Positions 34,096-46,440 of a stretch of 64,000 bases of DNA are shown here, in pieces. Position numbers and translations under genes: made by a program. This stretch comes from Gnetum montanum (taxonomy: Eukaryota > Streptophyta > Gnetopsida > Gnetales > Gnetaceae). Below the pieces are notes generated by a model. That model saw nothing but the letters and a program-made list of their open reading frames with translations, was not told the DNA's origin and made no database searches. Position 1 is the stretch's first letter; the number at the start of each line of letters is the position of its first letter. The DNA lies in assembly GCA_015680685.1 (NCBI GenBank), contig MNCI01005318.1, forward strand, positions 26,985-90,984, given 5' to 3'.

Positions 34096-36120
34096 ATGGT
34101 CGCTAACCAACAATCCACTTGCATCTATGATCCTAGGGATCTAGCTATGATGGAGCATAGGTAGTATCTTAGGTTGATGGGATGCAACCCCACACATGCC
34201 AACATTACCAATGAGTGTTATAATTTCATTTACATGAAAATCCAAGTTGGTCTACCAATCCCATCCAAGAAGTCAGACTCAGAGTGTGAGTTTGAGTTTG
34301 TTCATAGGAATGGGAAGGAGTATGTGTCCTCCCCACATGATAAAATCAAACTTTCAAAAATTTACATTAACTTGTTAGCCCAAATGGTAGATGTCAATAA
34401 GGAAGCTATGGTAGGTAATGAGGATAGTTTAGGACAAGAGCAAGATGACAAGAACACGTTTGGGAAATACAATGACATTGATGCTAATGAGGAGGGATCC
34501 ATACAACAATCCATTTCCAACCTATTCATAAATAACCCATTATATTTCATCTAGGTATTACCTACTACTTCCTACGTTCAAACTTCCTAGTCAGTTTCCC
34601 AAGTCTTCTCCCTATTCACATCTCTTCCATTTGTAATCCAACCTTGTTCCACATAGCCACCACATAGTGTTCCTTCCATGCCCCCCCTCCCCCAGTCCCC
34701 CCAACTTCATCATCTTAGTAGGCCCTTCTTTGAGACCTTAAGTCCCTCTAACTTCTTGTATTTCCTTTGTTATTTTTATCCTGCAAAGCCCTACTTAAAC
34801 ATCATTTTCCCTCTTCTATAGTAATGACTATAAAACCTTTTCAACCCATGCCACAACCTATTGCATAGTCCCAAGCTATTTAACCACTAGTACAACCAGA
34901 TGTTCAACCAACACAACCTAAAGGAACACCTTAAAGTCTAGATCAAGCTTTATAATTGATCCAAAGCCTTATAGATAAACTCAAAAATCTTGATGCTAGG
35001 ATCACATAGATGGTAAAGGTCATGGACTTCTACCAGGATGATCCCATTAGTCCTACCATCCCTCAAATAACTCTTCATATAGGCATCCCGATCTATCACT
35101 TCACCGAAAAAAAAAGAAATAGTGAAGGTGATCTCAATGCCCATCTAATTACCTTTTGTTCCTAGTGCTTACTATTATAGCCTTGATCAAATTTCATGCT
35201 ATGTGTCTTCCCTATGTCCTTGACTAGAAAAGCCTTAGACTGGTATTGGGAACTACCTAGAGGGTTTATCTCTTCATTGGATTACTTGATAAACTAGTTC
35301 ATTAAGCATTTTAAGTATAACTTGAAACTTAAAACGATGCTAGACCAACTCATGAAAGTGAGATAGGTGATCATTGAACCCATCCAAAAGTTCATACAAA
35401 GATGGAATGCTATGATTAATGAGATACCTAAACTCATCTTTGAGATGCATATTTTGGTCATTTTTAAAGGGATAGTGAATGACTTTATTAAGTCTAAGAT
35501 TTATTATTTGGACCTCCAATCCCTTAGTCAAGCCTTCTCCCAAGTCAAGAACATAGAGGACACAGCAGAAGCTAGCAATCATCTTGCACACATAACCAAA
35601 AAATACCAACACATGAAACAAGATAGGGAAAATGGAAAAAGAGCACATGTAGTTGTGGCCACAGTGGCCAAAGAACCTAAAAAAACATAGGGATAAAAGA
35701 ACAACACAACCCAAAGCCACTACCACTACTCCTCAACCATCAACATCTGATGCTTCCATGTCCAACCCTTCAAAGCATAACTTTGAATGGAAAGATCAAT
35801 CTACATATACCAAACTACCTATGAAATCATTAGAACTTCTTGATTAGTTTCTTAGAAGTAACCATATCCAACATAAATAACTGTCTGAGAATGCTTGCAA
35901 GAGGTATGATCATCTTTGCAAAAGCACTAGAGACTCTACTATAGTAAGAAAAGATAATCCTCTTATGTCCAGGTACTTCAAGTTAGAAAAATTCTATTAC
36001 TATCATCAAATTCTCAACCATGATACTAATTTTTGTTTGGCCTTAAAATATGATTTATAGAAGATGATAGATAGTGGGAAGCTAGTCATAGATCGATCTA
36101 ACCCAATTAGGTCTCAAAAT
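34096..36120 (+). pseudogene. Element I: Tat-type gag remnant
   Basis: The frame opens with ATG at 34096 and runs with frame changes to about 36110. An acidic N-terminal part (34174-34554) has no clear match. The capsid-type domain is typical of the gypsy Tat group: KALDWYWELPRGFISSLDYL (about 35230), KHFKYNLKLK, then a block at 35367-35470 with IQKFIQRWNAMINEIPKL. The C-terminal signature of Tat gag is visible at about 35990-36110: YYYHQILNHDTNFC followed by LKYDL and MIDSGKLVIDRSNP, corresponding to the usual C-x-x-H-...-H-x-T-x-x-C knuckle. There are several stops. Gag would build the particle. The expected RT is not found downstream. Confidence 0.72.
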
Positions 36121-37340
36121 CAACCAATGTAGGTGTACAATGAACCTCTTAATGCTAATAATTATCCATTTTCCATTCCCATGTTCAATGTCCATGATAA
36201 GCAAAAAATCTATAAGGGAGTCATTTTTGGTTTAGGTATCTCCTCATTAAGAAAGGGCTTCAACTTCTACATGTTCAATGACCTCTTTTGTTATAAGGAT
36301 ATCACGACTTGCACCTTCCAAAGAACCATTTTTCATCAAAGTTCCTCCTCCCACCATCACTAAAGTTGTACCCTAAGTTGACTAGTTTTGTCCTATAATG
36401 GCTAATGCTTCAACCTCTTCCTAGTTTAATAACAAGAAATCATCCCTAAAACAACGCAAGAAGCCAACTCATAAGCCTAAGGCTAAGGACACCAACCAAC
36501 CAAAGTTCTAGAAAGAAGTAGGGACATTGAAGCCTTCTTCGATTTTAGTCATATCCATGGAGTCCAACACTCAAACTACATCAACTATCCAACCTAGAGG
36601 AGATAATAAAAAATAAGAGAAGGAAAAGGAGCCAAAACAATAAACATTGAAACATGAGGTTAAAATCCTAGGTAGAATGGAGGAGATCAAAGCCAACAAA
36701 ATTGATAAGGAATAAAACAATGATAAAGACTTCATCATTGCCATGGAGTAGGTCAAGCTCTCACTAAAATAGAAGAACCCTTCTTTAAGTTTGTATGACT
36801 TAGTTATGACCTCCCCTACTCACCATGAATTTTTAGTTAAAATGTTGACTTACATTCCTATAAGTGAGGACATCCCAGCGAGTGAAGAGTCTATCCATGC
36901 AATGATAATACCACCCTTACTTAGGAAAGAAATGAAGCTAACTATCTTGGTGTTTCATGATAGTGAGGTGAAAACTATCTTGCTAACTCACAAAGTGTTA
37001 AATGTTCCTCTCTTCATAACAATTAAAGTTGACTAGTACAAAGTGCATCGAGTACATGTTAATGATGGAGCATCTACAAATGTAATTCCCTTTCCCATCA
37101 TAGAACACTTAGGCTTGGTCAAACACATCTAGAACACCTCCACCTTTGCACTTAAATCATTTAATGGGTCATGTGCAGTAGTAAGAGGATCACTTTTATT
37201 GGACTTCATGGATAGGGATTAGTTTCCCGCATCTGCTAATTTTCTAGTTGTGGAAGAAATACCAAGCTTCAACCTAATCCTACGAAGATCCTGGTTGGCC
37301 AAGTTATGAGCATTTTCTTCCTTGATCTATCAAGAAATTC
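36121..37340 (+). pseudogene. Element I: linker and aspartic protease remnant (Tat-type)
   Basis: After a low-similarity linker (36121-36700), minus several stops, the protease appears at about 36900-37340. It reads RVHVNDGASTNVIPFPIIEH (active-site DGAS loop with the aspartate present), later FNLILRRSWLAKL and LIYQEIHLPYEGGKIIIH. This arrangement is typical of Tat proteases, where GRPWL and HQxLKF-like motifs follow the active site. The frame is interrupted by stops. No RT, RNase H or integrase follows before the next feature. Confidence 0.7.
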
Positions 37341-38162
37341 ATCTACCTTATGAGGGAGGTAAAATCATAATCCATAGATACTGTAGTTTCCTTATCCATC
37401 AACAATGTTGACATAGAGTAAGAATTTGAGGTAGAGTTTCAAGAGGAAACTTCTATGGCCAAAAATGAAACTATTAACCACAATAAAACCAACCAAGCTA
37501 AAGCTAACAACATTGGAGCTAGAAACGAGTCAAGGGAAGAGCTTCCATTTAGTATTGTAAGTGAAGGAAATAGGGAGTATCAGGCAATAAAAACCTTATA
37601 AGTTCCCTAATCTCTCAACGATCATAAAATAGTTGCGTGATTAAACATGTTGTCCATTTCCTTCTTCTTGTACATATGGTGTGGCCATTTAAATAGGTAG
37701 CCTTATTTTTGGCTCTTATTTACATGTTTACATTTTACTCTACAATTTTTGATTTATTACTTCATGTTTGGTGGTTTACTATATAACCTTACTTTACATT
37801 TTTGCATTAATTTATAACTTAGGTCTATTTTTAAATGTTTACATAAAACTAAAAAATAACATAAAAATAAAAAACTTAAAATATATATAAAATATATAAA
37901 ATAAAAAACTAAAAAATTTTAAAACATAAAAAATTAATTAAAAATATTAACCAATACCAATTTTAAATAGAAACCAAAAATAGTAGCCATAGTCACACTT
38001 TGCGATAGATAATAAAACACCAAAAAATATCTAGTAGTCATAGTTACACTGTGTAATAGATAACAATAAAAATAAGATAGTTTTGTGGCTATGATAGCCA
38101 AATAAGAATAGGTACAAAAATATAACAAAAACAACAAAATATGGCATGTCCATCATCAGTAG
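37341..38162. other. Region after protease remnant, no feature recognised
   Basis: Decayed sequence to about 37640, then extremely AT-rich DNA (37840-37960 is almost all A/T). Nothing else is supported. Confidence 0.45.
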
Positions 38163-39679
38163 CTAAATCAAGCCATGGGAGGAGGAGGAAGATTATCATC
38201 AACATTATCATCATCATCATTGGGCCTGCAAGCAACAAAAAAACATGCAAACAATTAGTAATCATATCATCAAAAATGTAACTAAAATAAAATGATGAGA
38301 ATCAAACAGCCATAACTTGAAACTTAAAAAAAAATTTTCTTTACAAACCCCAGGGGATTTGGGAGTGATATCTTCATGTGTGAATCTTTAGAGATCTACT
38401 TCCAACCTATGAAGAATTTGTTCTTTACTCATGTTAGCCCAATCAATATCTCCTAGATCCACTTCTATCAAGATTTTTCCCTTCTTTATATTTGTCCACT
38501 TTGGAGGAGCTTAAGAAAAAGTAGCTGTAGAACTTTTCCTAGATGCAATAGTGATTTGAGAAGTAGGAGAATCAAAAGTCATCATTGATTTCTTGAACCT
38601 GATAAAGGTGTCCTTTGCATGTATTCCCTACATAAACAACTCATATTTCCAATGTGCCATAGCCTCCTTATGCCATGATTTCATGTAGTTATCCTTCTTT
38701 GCCTTGTACAACTGCTTGTGAGCCTTTTGCTTCTTTCCCCATTCTAACATCGGAGCATAATAGTCTTACCAATCCTTGGTTTTGCAAACCAATACCTCCA
38801 TTTGCATCTCCTTCTCCATGTTGCTCTTGGCTAGAGCAACCTTCCCTTGGATGGTATTCCAATAATAGGACCACTCAATCTCCTTCATGTGCAAGGAATC
38901 CCTATTGTCCATATGAGCCTTAATGAATTCCTTATGATCTCTTTGGCTCCTACATTCATTCGATAGCTCCTTAACCTATTTTTCTAGAGCCACAACGTTT
39001 TCCCCCAAGAACTCATTAGAACATTGGAACTTTCAAAATATTTTCGTATAAGATGTAGCATATTTTTTAGCCCCTTCATACAAGCTCTATGAAATTTTCT
39101 TCATATTAGAAGTTTAGGGAACTCATCAAACTCAAAGTCTCATGAGGGATTCCATACACAAGAACAAAACAACATTCAAAACATTAAAAATATTTAAAAC
39201 TAACTAGAACTATAAAAACATTGAAGAATAAAACATAAAAACAAAAATATAGAAAAACAAAAAGTACAAGATAAAAATATTTTAATTTTTCTTAAAATCA
39301 TTAGGAGCTATTTTCTATAGCCTATCAACCACGTTATCTATCATTCCCTTCATAAAATCCATCTTATTTGGTGTCTCTATTCAATGTTTAGTGCAGAATG
39401 TGGATATGGATGTTTCTAGAGGAGGCTCATGCACTGTAATGCCTATAACAATCAATATAGTTTACAACAAGAACATATAAAATTTGAAATAAAAGTATAA
39501 AAAATACTAAGATTTACCAGGAAGATCATGAAATAAGTTCATTGGAGGATTTCTTTCCAAAGGTAAATCACCTAAGATGGAATCCAAGACATCTAGTGAT
39601 TCCTTGGATGCTCCTTCCTCTTCATTATGTCATTATCCCTCCTTTACAGTAGCCTTGGTAGTCAACTCTCGTTTCCTTC
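38163..39679 (-). pseudogene. Intron-containing coiled-coil ORF of unknown function, decayed
   Basis: On the minus strand one frame from about 39100 to 38370 reads some 240 residues with only isolated TAG/TGA stops. It is rich in Lys, Glu and aromatic residues and looks helical (KKYATSYTKIF, WSYYWNTIQGKVALAKSNME). Several canonical splice signals surround it: acceptor TTGTTTTGTTGTAG with the exon from 39679, donor CTG|GTAAATC at 39518/39517, acceptor GATTGTTATAG with the exon from 39442, donor TTT|GTAAAG near 38350, and acceptor GTTGCTTGCAG near 38227. It ends with an acidic/proline-rich stretch before a TGA near 38165. No family was recognised. It may be an antisense ORF of a Tat element or a captured host gene. 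Confidence 0.4.
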
Positions 39680-40189
39680 CTACAACAAAACAAAGCCACA
39701 AAAAATAAAACAAATTAGTAAATATGTTTTAGGAATAAAAATATAACAAAAGAAAATAATACAAAAATTGATTTCCACTTGTTATAACCATCTCTACAAC
39801 TTTAGTCTTAAATTTACTTTTGCTTCAAGTAATACTTGTAGTTAAGTCATGTCTAAGGCCATGAGTCATGGAAGAGATACCACAATCCATAGTATTCTTA
39901 GAATTAACTTATCATCTCTTTCATCTTCACCCCATATCATGGTAAAATACCACAATTAAAACTCATGGTCTAGCTCATGGTGATGCTTTCAAAGTAGTTT
40001 TGAGCTAAAAATCTTATCATTAATGCATCTTGGTAACCTTATTCTACTTCATAAATATCATATAATTATATTGAAGCATTAGTCCTAAGAATGATAAGTA
40101 TGAAAATTCATAGATATTTTTTATTTTCAGTGATTCTCAAGAATTTACATTTTGAAGTAATCTCATGAAGTCATTATTACAAATCAATT
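39680..40189. other. Unassigned region before copia element F
   Basis: No coding or repeat feature was recognised. The 5' LTR and PBS of element F would be expected in this neighbourhood but I could not identify them. Confidence 0.4.
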
Positions 40190-41117
40190 AATTTTGAAAG
40201 TATTTTGAAGATGGTATTGAAGTTCCCACTAACATTAAGGCTTTGTCAACATAAGAGAAGAAATATTGGAAGACCATAGAAAAGCAAAACTTCCTTACTA
40301 AAATAATAAATTACACATTTGTATTTGAATCTCTTGATGACAAGATCATAGTCCAAAAGACATCCAAGCAATGTTCAGAGGCATTGCAAGAATAACTTAA
40401 GGAAAATTTAACTAAATGATAACCCAAGGGGCTCAAAGTCATGTTAGAATTTAAAAATTTGAAGATGCATAATGGTGATTTCATAAATTATTTTCTTGAT
40501 AAGCCATGTGTTATGTTGAGGAATTTAGATGAATACCAATGTAACTATTCTATGAAGAAAAAATTCCAAAAATTCAACCAGGTATTTTGTGATATAGTAT
40601 TAATACTTTATGATTACTATAGTCCAAATAAAAGATCTATCCTCCTATACTATTAATAAGTTGGTGTCTAGCCTAGGAAACTTAGAAGTACTAAAAACCT
40701 TCAATTACAATAATGATAATGCATATGTTGCTTAACACCCCAACAGAGAAAGAGTTAACGGTAGGAAAGGTAGATGAAATAGAAGGAATGTCTTCTAAAA
40801 TGATGTACAATAGGGTTAAAACATTTACAATTTATAGAATCTTCAAAAATTCTAGATTTCTAGAGATAGAGGTAGATCTAGAAGAGAAAAGGGAAGATCA
40901 AGCTTGTAAGGAAGAGACTAGATTGTGTGAAAATATTACAACAAAAGGAAATACATTGAAGATAGGTTTTAAAGAAAGCAAGGTACATAAAATTGTTCTA
41001 CTCAAGGCAATTCTAAAGCCCAAGGAGAGCCTTCAACATCAACTTCAGATATACGAAAAGAACCAAATAAAGGTACAAATGATAGTTTTATTAGTTTCTT
41101 TTCTTCAAGAAAGTTAA
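40190..41117 (+). pseudogene. Element F: copia gag remnant
   Basis: Copia-type gag, which would form the particle. A continuous stretch near 40190-40610 has LKMHNGDFINYF followed by MLRNLDEY and KKKFQKFNQVFCDIV. This matches the order of the UBN2-type gag domain (LKM-x-EGE-I-x-DYF, then the LP-x-KFD region). A second open stretch at 40713-41117 is Lys/Glu-rich, where the gag C-terminus and zinc knuckle would be. No clear CCHC motif was seen. Stops at 40657 and elsewhere. Confidence 0.55.
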
Positions 41118-41535
41118 TTCCCATAAATTGCTTGTAGAAAATGATTATTCCAACCACATGACTCCCAATAAGAAGTGTTTTATTGATTATGTAAGTCCTC
41201 AAACCATGAATCTATTAAACTAGGACATGTCACATTTGGTAAAATTCAAGGTGTAGGTAGATGCTTAATTAATCTTAAATATGGTAATACCATTCTTATT
41301 AATGATGTTTTATATGTATGAATATTATATAATTCCCTTTTGTTTATTGTTTTAATGTCTAATAATGGAAATAAAGTCATGTTTGAAAATAATTAATGTG
41401 TAATTTCCAATGAGTTTAACATTGTTATTGGGTTCTCCATGATGGAAAATCACATCTACCATCTTGCAACTATTCATTCAAGAGAAGAAAATGCAAGTTA
41501 TTCAAATTTTGATGTTGTTAGAATCTAGAATTAGA
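41118..41535 (+). pseudogene. Element F: copia protease and pre-integrase remnant
   Basis: Translation gives DYSNHMTPNKKCFIDYV at about 41143-41190, the copia protease signature after the active-site serine/threonine. It is followed by GHVTFGKIQGVGRCLINLKY, ILINDVLYV, then VISNEFNIVIGFSMMENHIY, the GAG-pre-integrase boundary. A few stops are present. Copia element G interrupts it near 41540. Confidence 0.75.
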
Positions 41536-41564
41536 GGCTTTTAGGAATCGTTGAATTGAAAGGG

Positions 41565-41640
41565 GTTGTGGGGGGATGGGCAAGAGAAGGGGGCTTGTGG
41601 GGGGGAGGGGGGTGGGTAGGCATGGGGAGGGATGAATAAG
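41565..41640 (+). repeat. G-rich tract in the left LTR copy of element G
   Basis: At least six runs of four to seven G within about 75 bp. The right LTR copy has only one such run (GGGAGGGGGG near 43548), so the tract expanded in one copy. It is a candidate G-quadruplex. Confidence 0.8.
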
Positions 41641-42229
41641 TTTCCCAAATTGAAATTCTTTGGATAAATAACACTCACCAAATTTAATGTGGGTTCTCAA
41701 CTTGGGTAGTCCACACTTGGAAGGTAGATTAGAAGCACACCTCCAAACTTTGTTACTCTCAAATGTGGTTTGAAGGGTACCACACCCTATACAAGCTCTA
41801 AGCTATGCTCTAGAGTGTTGTGACGCTACATCAACCACTCAACCCCATAAGGTCTTGACAAGCTTAGAATGTGATTTTAAAGCTTCCAAAACCTTTATAA
41901 TCTTGAGCTTCACTGCAAAGTGTTGTGGTGCTACACAACCACTCAAATACATAGGATCCTAACAGGCTTGATCAAGATGCCTTCCCACAAGAAGCACATC
42001 AACCCCATAGGGAAACAAGAGAGAGCAACAATTACACGGGATGAGTGCAATTCAATTTGTTAATCCTTGCACTTTGAAGTACAACACACTTTACATGTAA
42101 CTCAAGCTTTGAAGCACATAAACTTGATTATGCTCGAGCTTGAATTCTTACATGTAACTTCCTCCTAATTATTTGGCTATTTTTAGGAGTCTCCTCTTCT
42201 TGAACCTTTCTATAATTTTTATTAAAAGA

Positions 42230-43470
42230 GGTTGGTTGTTGAATCTTAGCTTTTATGTATGAGATCTCTTCTTTCACTTTAGAGTGGATAGCATCTAGCT
42301 TAGAAATTACAAATTTCTTTACCTTCCTAATTAGATAATGTAAAAGAAAAATTTCTTCTTTAAATTTATTATACCTTTTGTCACACTTACCACCTTTTTA
42401 GTCATATGCAAGGAATTTTCATTTGTAAGTGCCATGCATATGAGATGTGAATCTTTAGAAGAATTGCATGCTCCTTCTTCACTTTTCTCAACATCATCCC
42501 AACTTGTATATAAGTTGTTCTTTTTCAATTCCTCATCATTGGATTTATTCTTTGGCTATACCTTGTTATCACTAGGACATTCGAAGGTCATATGGCCTCT
42601 TCCTCCACAAACCCAACATTCTATAGAAGAGAAATCTAGGTTAGAATTCAAAATTTTTTTACCTCTTTCTCCCCCTTTAACTAGATTGGATATTTGAAAT
42701 GCCCCCTTGTTTCTTTTTGTCAAAAATTGTTGTAGCTTTCTTAAGATAAAGGCAATCTCATCTTCATTTCCCTCATCATGCTCATTGGACTCCTTTTTCT
42801 TGTAGGTGGTTTTTAGAGCTATAGGTCTTTCTTGGATTGCTACTTCACTTATGAGATTCATTTCATAAGCAATGAGAGCACTTTGAAGCTCTTCAAATTT
42901 CAACGTTAAGAAATTTATGATTTCCTCCATAATTGTGACCTTTGATATGAACTTTGGTTATAGAGTTCTAATCATTTTGATGATGACATCACTTTTAGAA
43001 AAATATTTTCTTGTTCATCTAATAGCTACAATAAGATCATTGGCTCTAGAGAAATAATCTTTGATTTTCTCACCTTCTCTCATTTTGAGCTTATCATATT
43101 CGCTTTGTAAAACTAACAATTTAGATTGATTAATAATAGAGACTCATTCATAAGTAGCTTCTAAAGTTTGTCAAATTTCATTGGTTGTTTTATATCCTAC
43201 TATCCTAGCAAATTTAGATTTATTCAAACTGCAATATAAATGATTTTTTGCTATTGAATCATACATGAACTTATCTTTCTCTTCTTATGTGTATTTGTTG
43301 TGAGGCTTGATGATTCCGATGGAGTTGTTGACAGATGGAGCATAGCCTTCAAGGATTGACTCCCATACTTCAAACTCCACGGATTCGAAGAACCCTTGTA
43401 TTCTAGCTTTCCAATAGGTGAAGTTGAATTCGTTGAACATGGATGGCTTTGTGTAAGATATCCCCTCCAT
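42230..43470 (-). pseudogene. Element G: copia gag
   Basis: The N-terminus at 43285-43470 has FNEFNFTYWKARIQGFFES followed by VWESILEGY, the typical copia gag opening. The frame is broken between about 42940 and 43280. The C-terminal part (42556-42930) is open for 124 codons with LKFEELQSALIAYEMNL and a perfect C-x2-C-x4-H-x4-C zinc knuckle (CWVCGGRGHMTFEC), used for RNA binding. Part of the copia element inserted in F. It is followed by stops; no protease or RT follows on this strand before the left LTR copy. Confidence 0.75.
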
Positions 43471-44683
43471 TATTTACTCTTGAAGTTGTTGATGACAAAG
43501 AAGAGTACCAAGCTGCGATACCAATTAAGGATCATTGAACTTAGAAGGGAGGGGGGAATGAATAAGTTTTTCTTTGGATAAATAACATTCATTAAATTTA
43601 ACATGGTTTTCCAACTTAGGTAGTCCACACTCAGAGTATAGATCACAAGCATACCACTGGACTTTATTACTCTAAAATGTGGTTTTAAGGGTACCACACC
43701 CTGTACAAGATCTAAGCTTCACTCTAGAGTGTTGTGACGCTACACCAACCACTGAACCCCACAAGGTTTTGACAAACTTAAAATGTGGTTTCTAGGCTTT
43801 GACAACCTTTTCAATATTGAGTTTCACTTCAAAGTGTTGTGGTGCTACACAAGTAATCAAACCCATAGGATCCTGACAAGGTCAAGAAAGATGCCTTTCT
43901 TCAAGAAGCACATCAAACAGAGCAATAAGAGAGAACAACAATTACAAGGGATGAATGAAACTCAGTTTACTAATCCCTACACTTTGAAGTACAACACACT
44001 TTATAATGGCCAAATGATAATACAATGAGGAGCAACAATGATTGATAATTAATTACACAATGATAGTATAAAAGCTTGCATATTTCCCAATGAGAATGAT
44101 GTCTTCTTATAGTCACCATGTTTTCAAATCCATCCTGAAACTAGTGCAATGGCTAACTAATGATCATAGAATATGTCCTCTTTGTGGATAAGACATCTTT
44201 CTATATTTGCCTACATTTTGGAAAGACATCTTTGTTTGGTGAAAGATGTCTTTCTAAAACTAGCCTACATTCTATGAAGATGTATTTATCTGGGAAAAGA
44301 TGTCTTTTCCTAATGAAATATGCCTACTATTTTTTAGAGACATCTTCTTCTATGTTACCTTCAATTTTGCCAAGATGTCTACTATTTCTTGGAGATGTCT
44401 TTCTTCAACCTTGCTTTGCACTTTGAATTCTTTGTTCCTTGTTCATAACCTTGCACTTCTACATGCTTCAATGATGACAACTTTACTTGTGAGTTATTTG
44501 ATCCTTGTCCACATTTTTGGAATTTTTGCATGTTTGTTTAAGACCTTGTGGATGACCTTTTCCTTTGAGCTCTCTTGTTGTCTAAACAATTTCATTCCTT
44601 GTCATCTCATATTGGTCCTAAAAACACAATAACACATATCCTTACACACAACCTTTATTTCCATTTTACTTAACATTTTAACA

Positions 44684-45956
44684 CACCAAAAGGTCCATAG
44701 CTTGGACACCTTCTACTTCAAATTCTTAGAATTAATGAACAATCAGGCTACCATTGAGATGAAATTTCTAGAGGTATCACAAGAAGTGTGTGATGTAGGC
44801 ATATTTGGAAATAAAAAAAACTACCACATTCTAGTCATAATGAAAGAAGATCAAAGCCATTGGAGTTACTACATATGAATGATGTATACTTAATGTCTTC
44901 TATTTCTAATGATGATGGTAAATATTTTCTTGTTAGAGTTGATTATTTTCCCCATAAACATGGACATATATCTTGCACACTAAAGATGAAATATTTGGGA
45001 CTTTTTAAAATTTTATAAAGTTAATAGAAAATAGAATTGGCTGTAAAATTAGAAGCATAAGAAGTGATAGAAGGGGTGAGTTTGATGCATGTTGTAAAAT
45101 TTATGGTGTTTCTAAACAAACAACTGATCACTGTGAATCTCAAAGCAATGGTATTACTAAGAGGAAAAATGATTTGTTATAAGAAATAAGTAGGCGTCTT
45201 TTCAAGAATGTAAACATACTTCATGTATTTTGGAATGACAATGTAACTATGTTGACAAATGTTCACACAGAGTCAAACTACAACCAATGTAGCTTATGCA
45301 ACACTTAATCATAAGCCGTCAAATATTCAAGAAGACCTACAAGATTAGATATGGAAGAATGTTTTGAATAAAGAATATGATGCAATAGTTAAGAATAATA
45401 TATGTTCTTTAGTAGATATGCCAAAAGTAAATAAGAAAATTGATACAAAAATAGTATTTAAAACTAAGTTTAATAAAGTAAAAATATAATTAATGATAAC
45501 GCAAGGCTAATTTCTAGGTTTCCCAGTTCCTAGCTTTGAAACTATCAAATTGATGAATTCTATTGTTGATTATCTAAATGTTAAAATGTATCAAATCAAT
45601 GTTGATTTAACATTTGTGAATAGAATGCTTAAATATGAGCTCTAAATTTTTCAACCTAAAGGATTTGAAGTTTAAGGCCATAAAGACAAGGCTTGAAAGT
45701 TGTACAAAGGCCTCTATGGTTATCAAGAGCTTGATTTCATAGAATTAATCAATTATTTCTTAGCAATGTTTACAAAGCTTATTTGTTTAAGCCTACTATT
45801 TATTATAAGCATGTTGATGCTTATGTAATCATGATTTTTTTTTGTTGATTATGTAGTCTTCATATCAAGTTATGAAAATTTTATTTCAAACTTTCGAAAA
45901 GACATGAAAAATAAGTTTGAGATAAATGACCTTGAAGTCTTAAAATATTTTCTAGA
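44684..45956 (+). pseudogene. Element F: copia integrase and reverse transcriptase, first part
   Basis: This resumes after element G. A CDVGIFGN block near 44790 stands where the copia integrase zinc region ends. KPLELLHMNDVYL follows after a frame change, then YFLVRVDYFPHK (integrase core start), then traces of IRS-R-GEF and SQSNGITKRKN (about 45050-45170). The RT opening (WKNVLNKEYDAIVKNNICSL, about 45350) and VFKTKFNKV follow. It ends at KFEINDLEVLKYFLD, directly before the insertion of element E at 45956. Multiple stops and frame changes; not functional. The two halves were one copia pol before insertion. Confidence 0.8.
45952..45956 (+). repeat. Left target-site duplication of element E
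   Basis: CTAGA, identical to 56592-56596. It lies in copia RT sequence that continues on the far side. Confidence 0.88.
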
Positions 45957-46440
45957 TAAGACATCCTATTTCCAAATGTTGATGAAATATGATCATTTGT
46001 TACATAAAATTGTTGGATTGCATGAAAATAACTCAATCACTCATTTAACTTGAAAAAATAATGATGAATGAACATAGAATTAAATAGAAAAGAAAATACC
46101 AGTGAAAATTTATTAATGAATGATTGCTACATTGTCAGGCCCCTAGGTTATCTTTGTGTGACACTTAGCACCTTTGAGGCAATCCAACATTTCTACCACA
46201 ATTAGGCCATCTAGCTAAAGAGGTGATTAGTCCCTTCTTATCCTACTTCATCCATCTCTTATCACTTGATAATCTTCACTACATAACTTTATGGTAATAC
46301 AACCTCTAGCATGACCCTAAATATCATAGGTCACACCCATTCCAAGGGGTATTATCAATAGTTATAACTCATCATAATAAGGCACCCATTCTCTTGAAGG
46401 CTAATTACATGATTAATAATACAATTTCCCTATTAACAAG
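45957..46440 (-). repeat. 3' LTR of element E, left part
   Basis: 484 of the 499 bp of this LTR. The rest lies at 47331-47345 beyond solo LTR D. It aligns along its length with 56093-56576. Confidence 0.9.
46436..46440 (+). repeat. Left target-site duplication of solo LTR D
   Basis: ACAAG, repeated exactly at 47326-47330. In the intact sister LTR (56093-56591) the single-copy site is present as 'ttacaagggatggg'. Confidence 0.95.

Larger units (their letters stand above)
41540..44683 (-). mobile_element. Element G: copia fragment with two LTR copies around a gag, inserted in F
   Basis: Two direct repeats flank a gag on the minus strand. The left one is about 41540-42097 and the right one about 43528-44683. 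They share long blocks such as 'ggataaataacac/attca', 'tccacactyggaag', 'gtgttgtgacgctaca' and 'cactttgaagtacaacacac'. The left copy is cut short, the homology ending at about 42097. Next to the right copy, minus-strand TTGGTATCGCAGC (about 43524-43512) resembles the initiator-Met primer site of copia elements. Pol is absent. Exact LTR ends and a target duplication could not be fixed; TTTTAACA (TGTTAAAA on the minus strand) at 44676-44683 is my estimate for the right edge. Confidence 0.65.

Noticed and set aside
35340-35726. 128-codon minus-strand hydrophobic frame that could suggest a membrane protein
   Set aside because: The plus strand carries the Tat gag capsid domain here. The minus frame is its complement.
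44160-44632. Open plus-strand frames of 88 and 110 codons within element G's right LTR
   Set aside because: They lie in LTR sequence, are Phe/Leu/Ser-rich from T-rich DNA, and have no family match.
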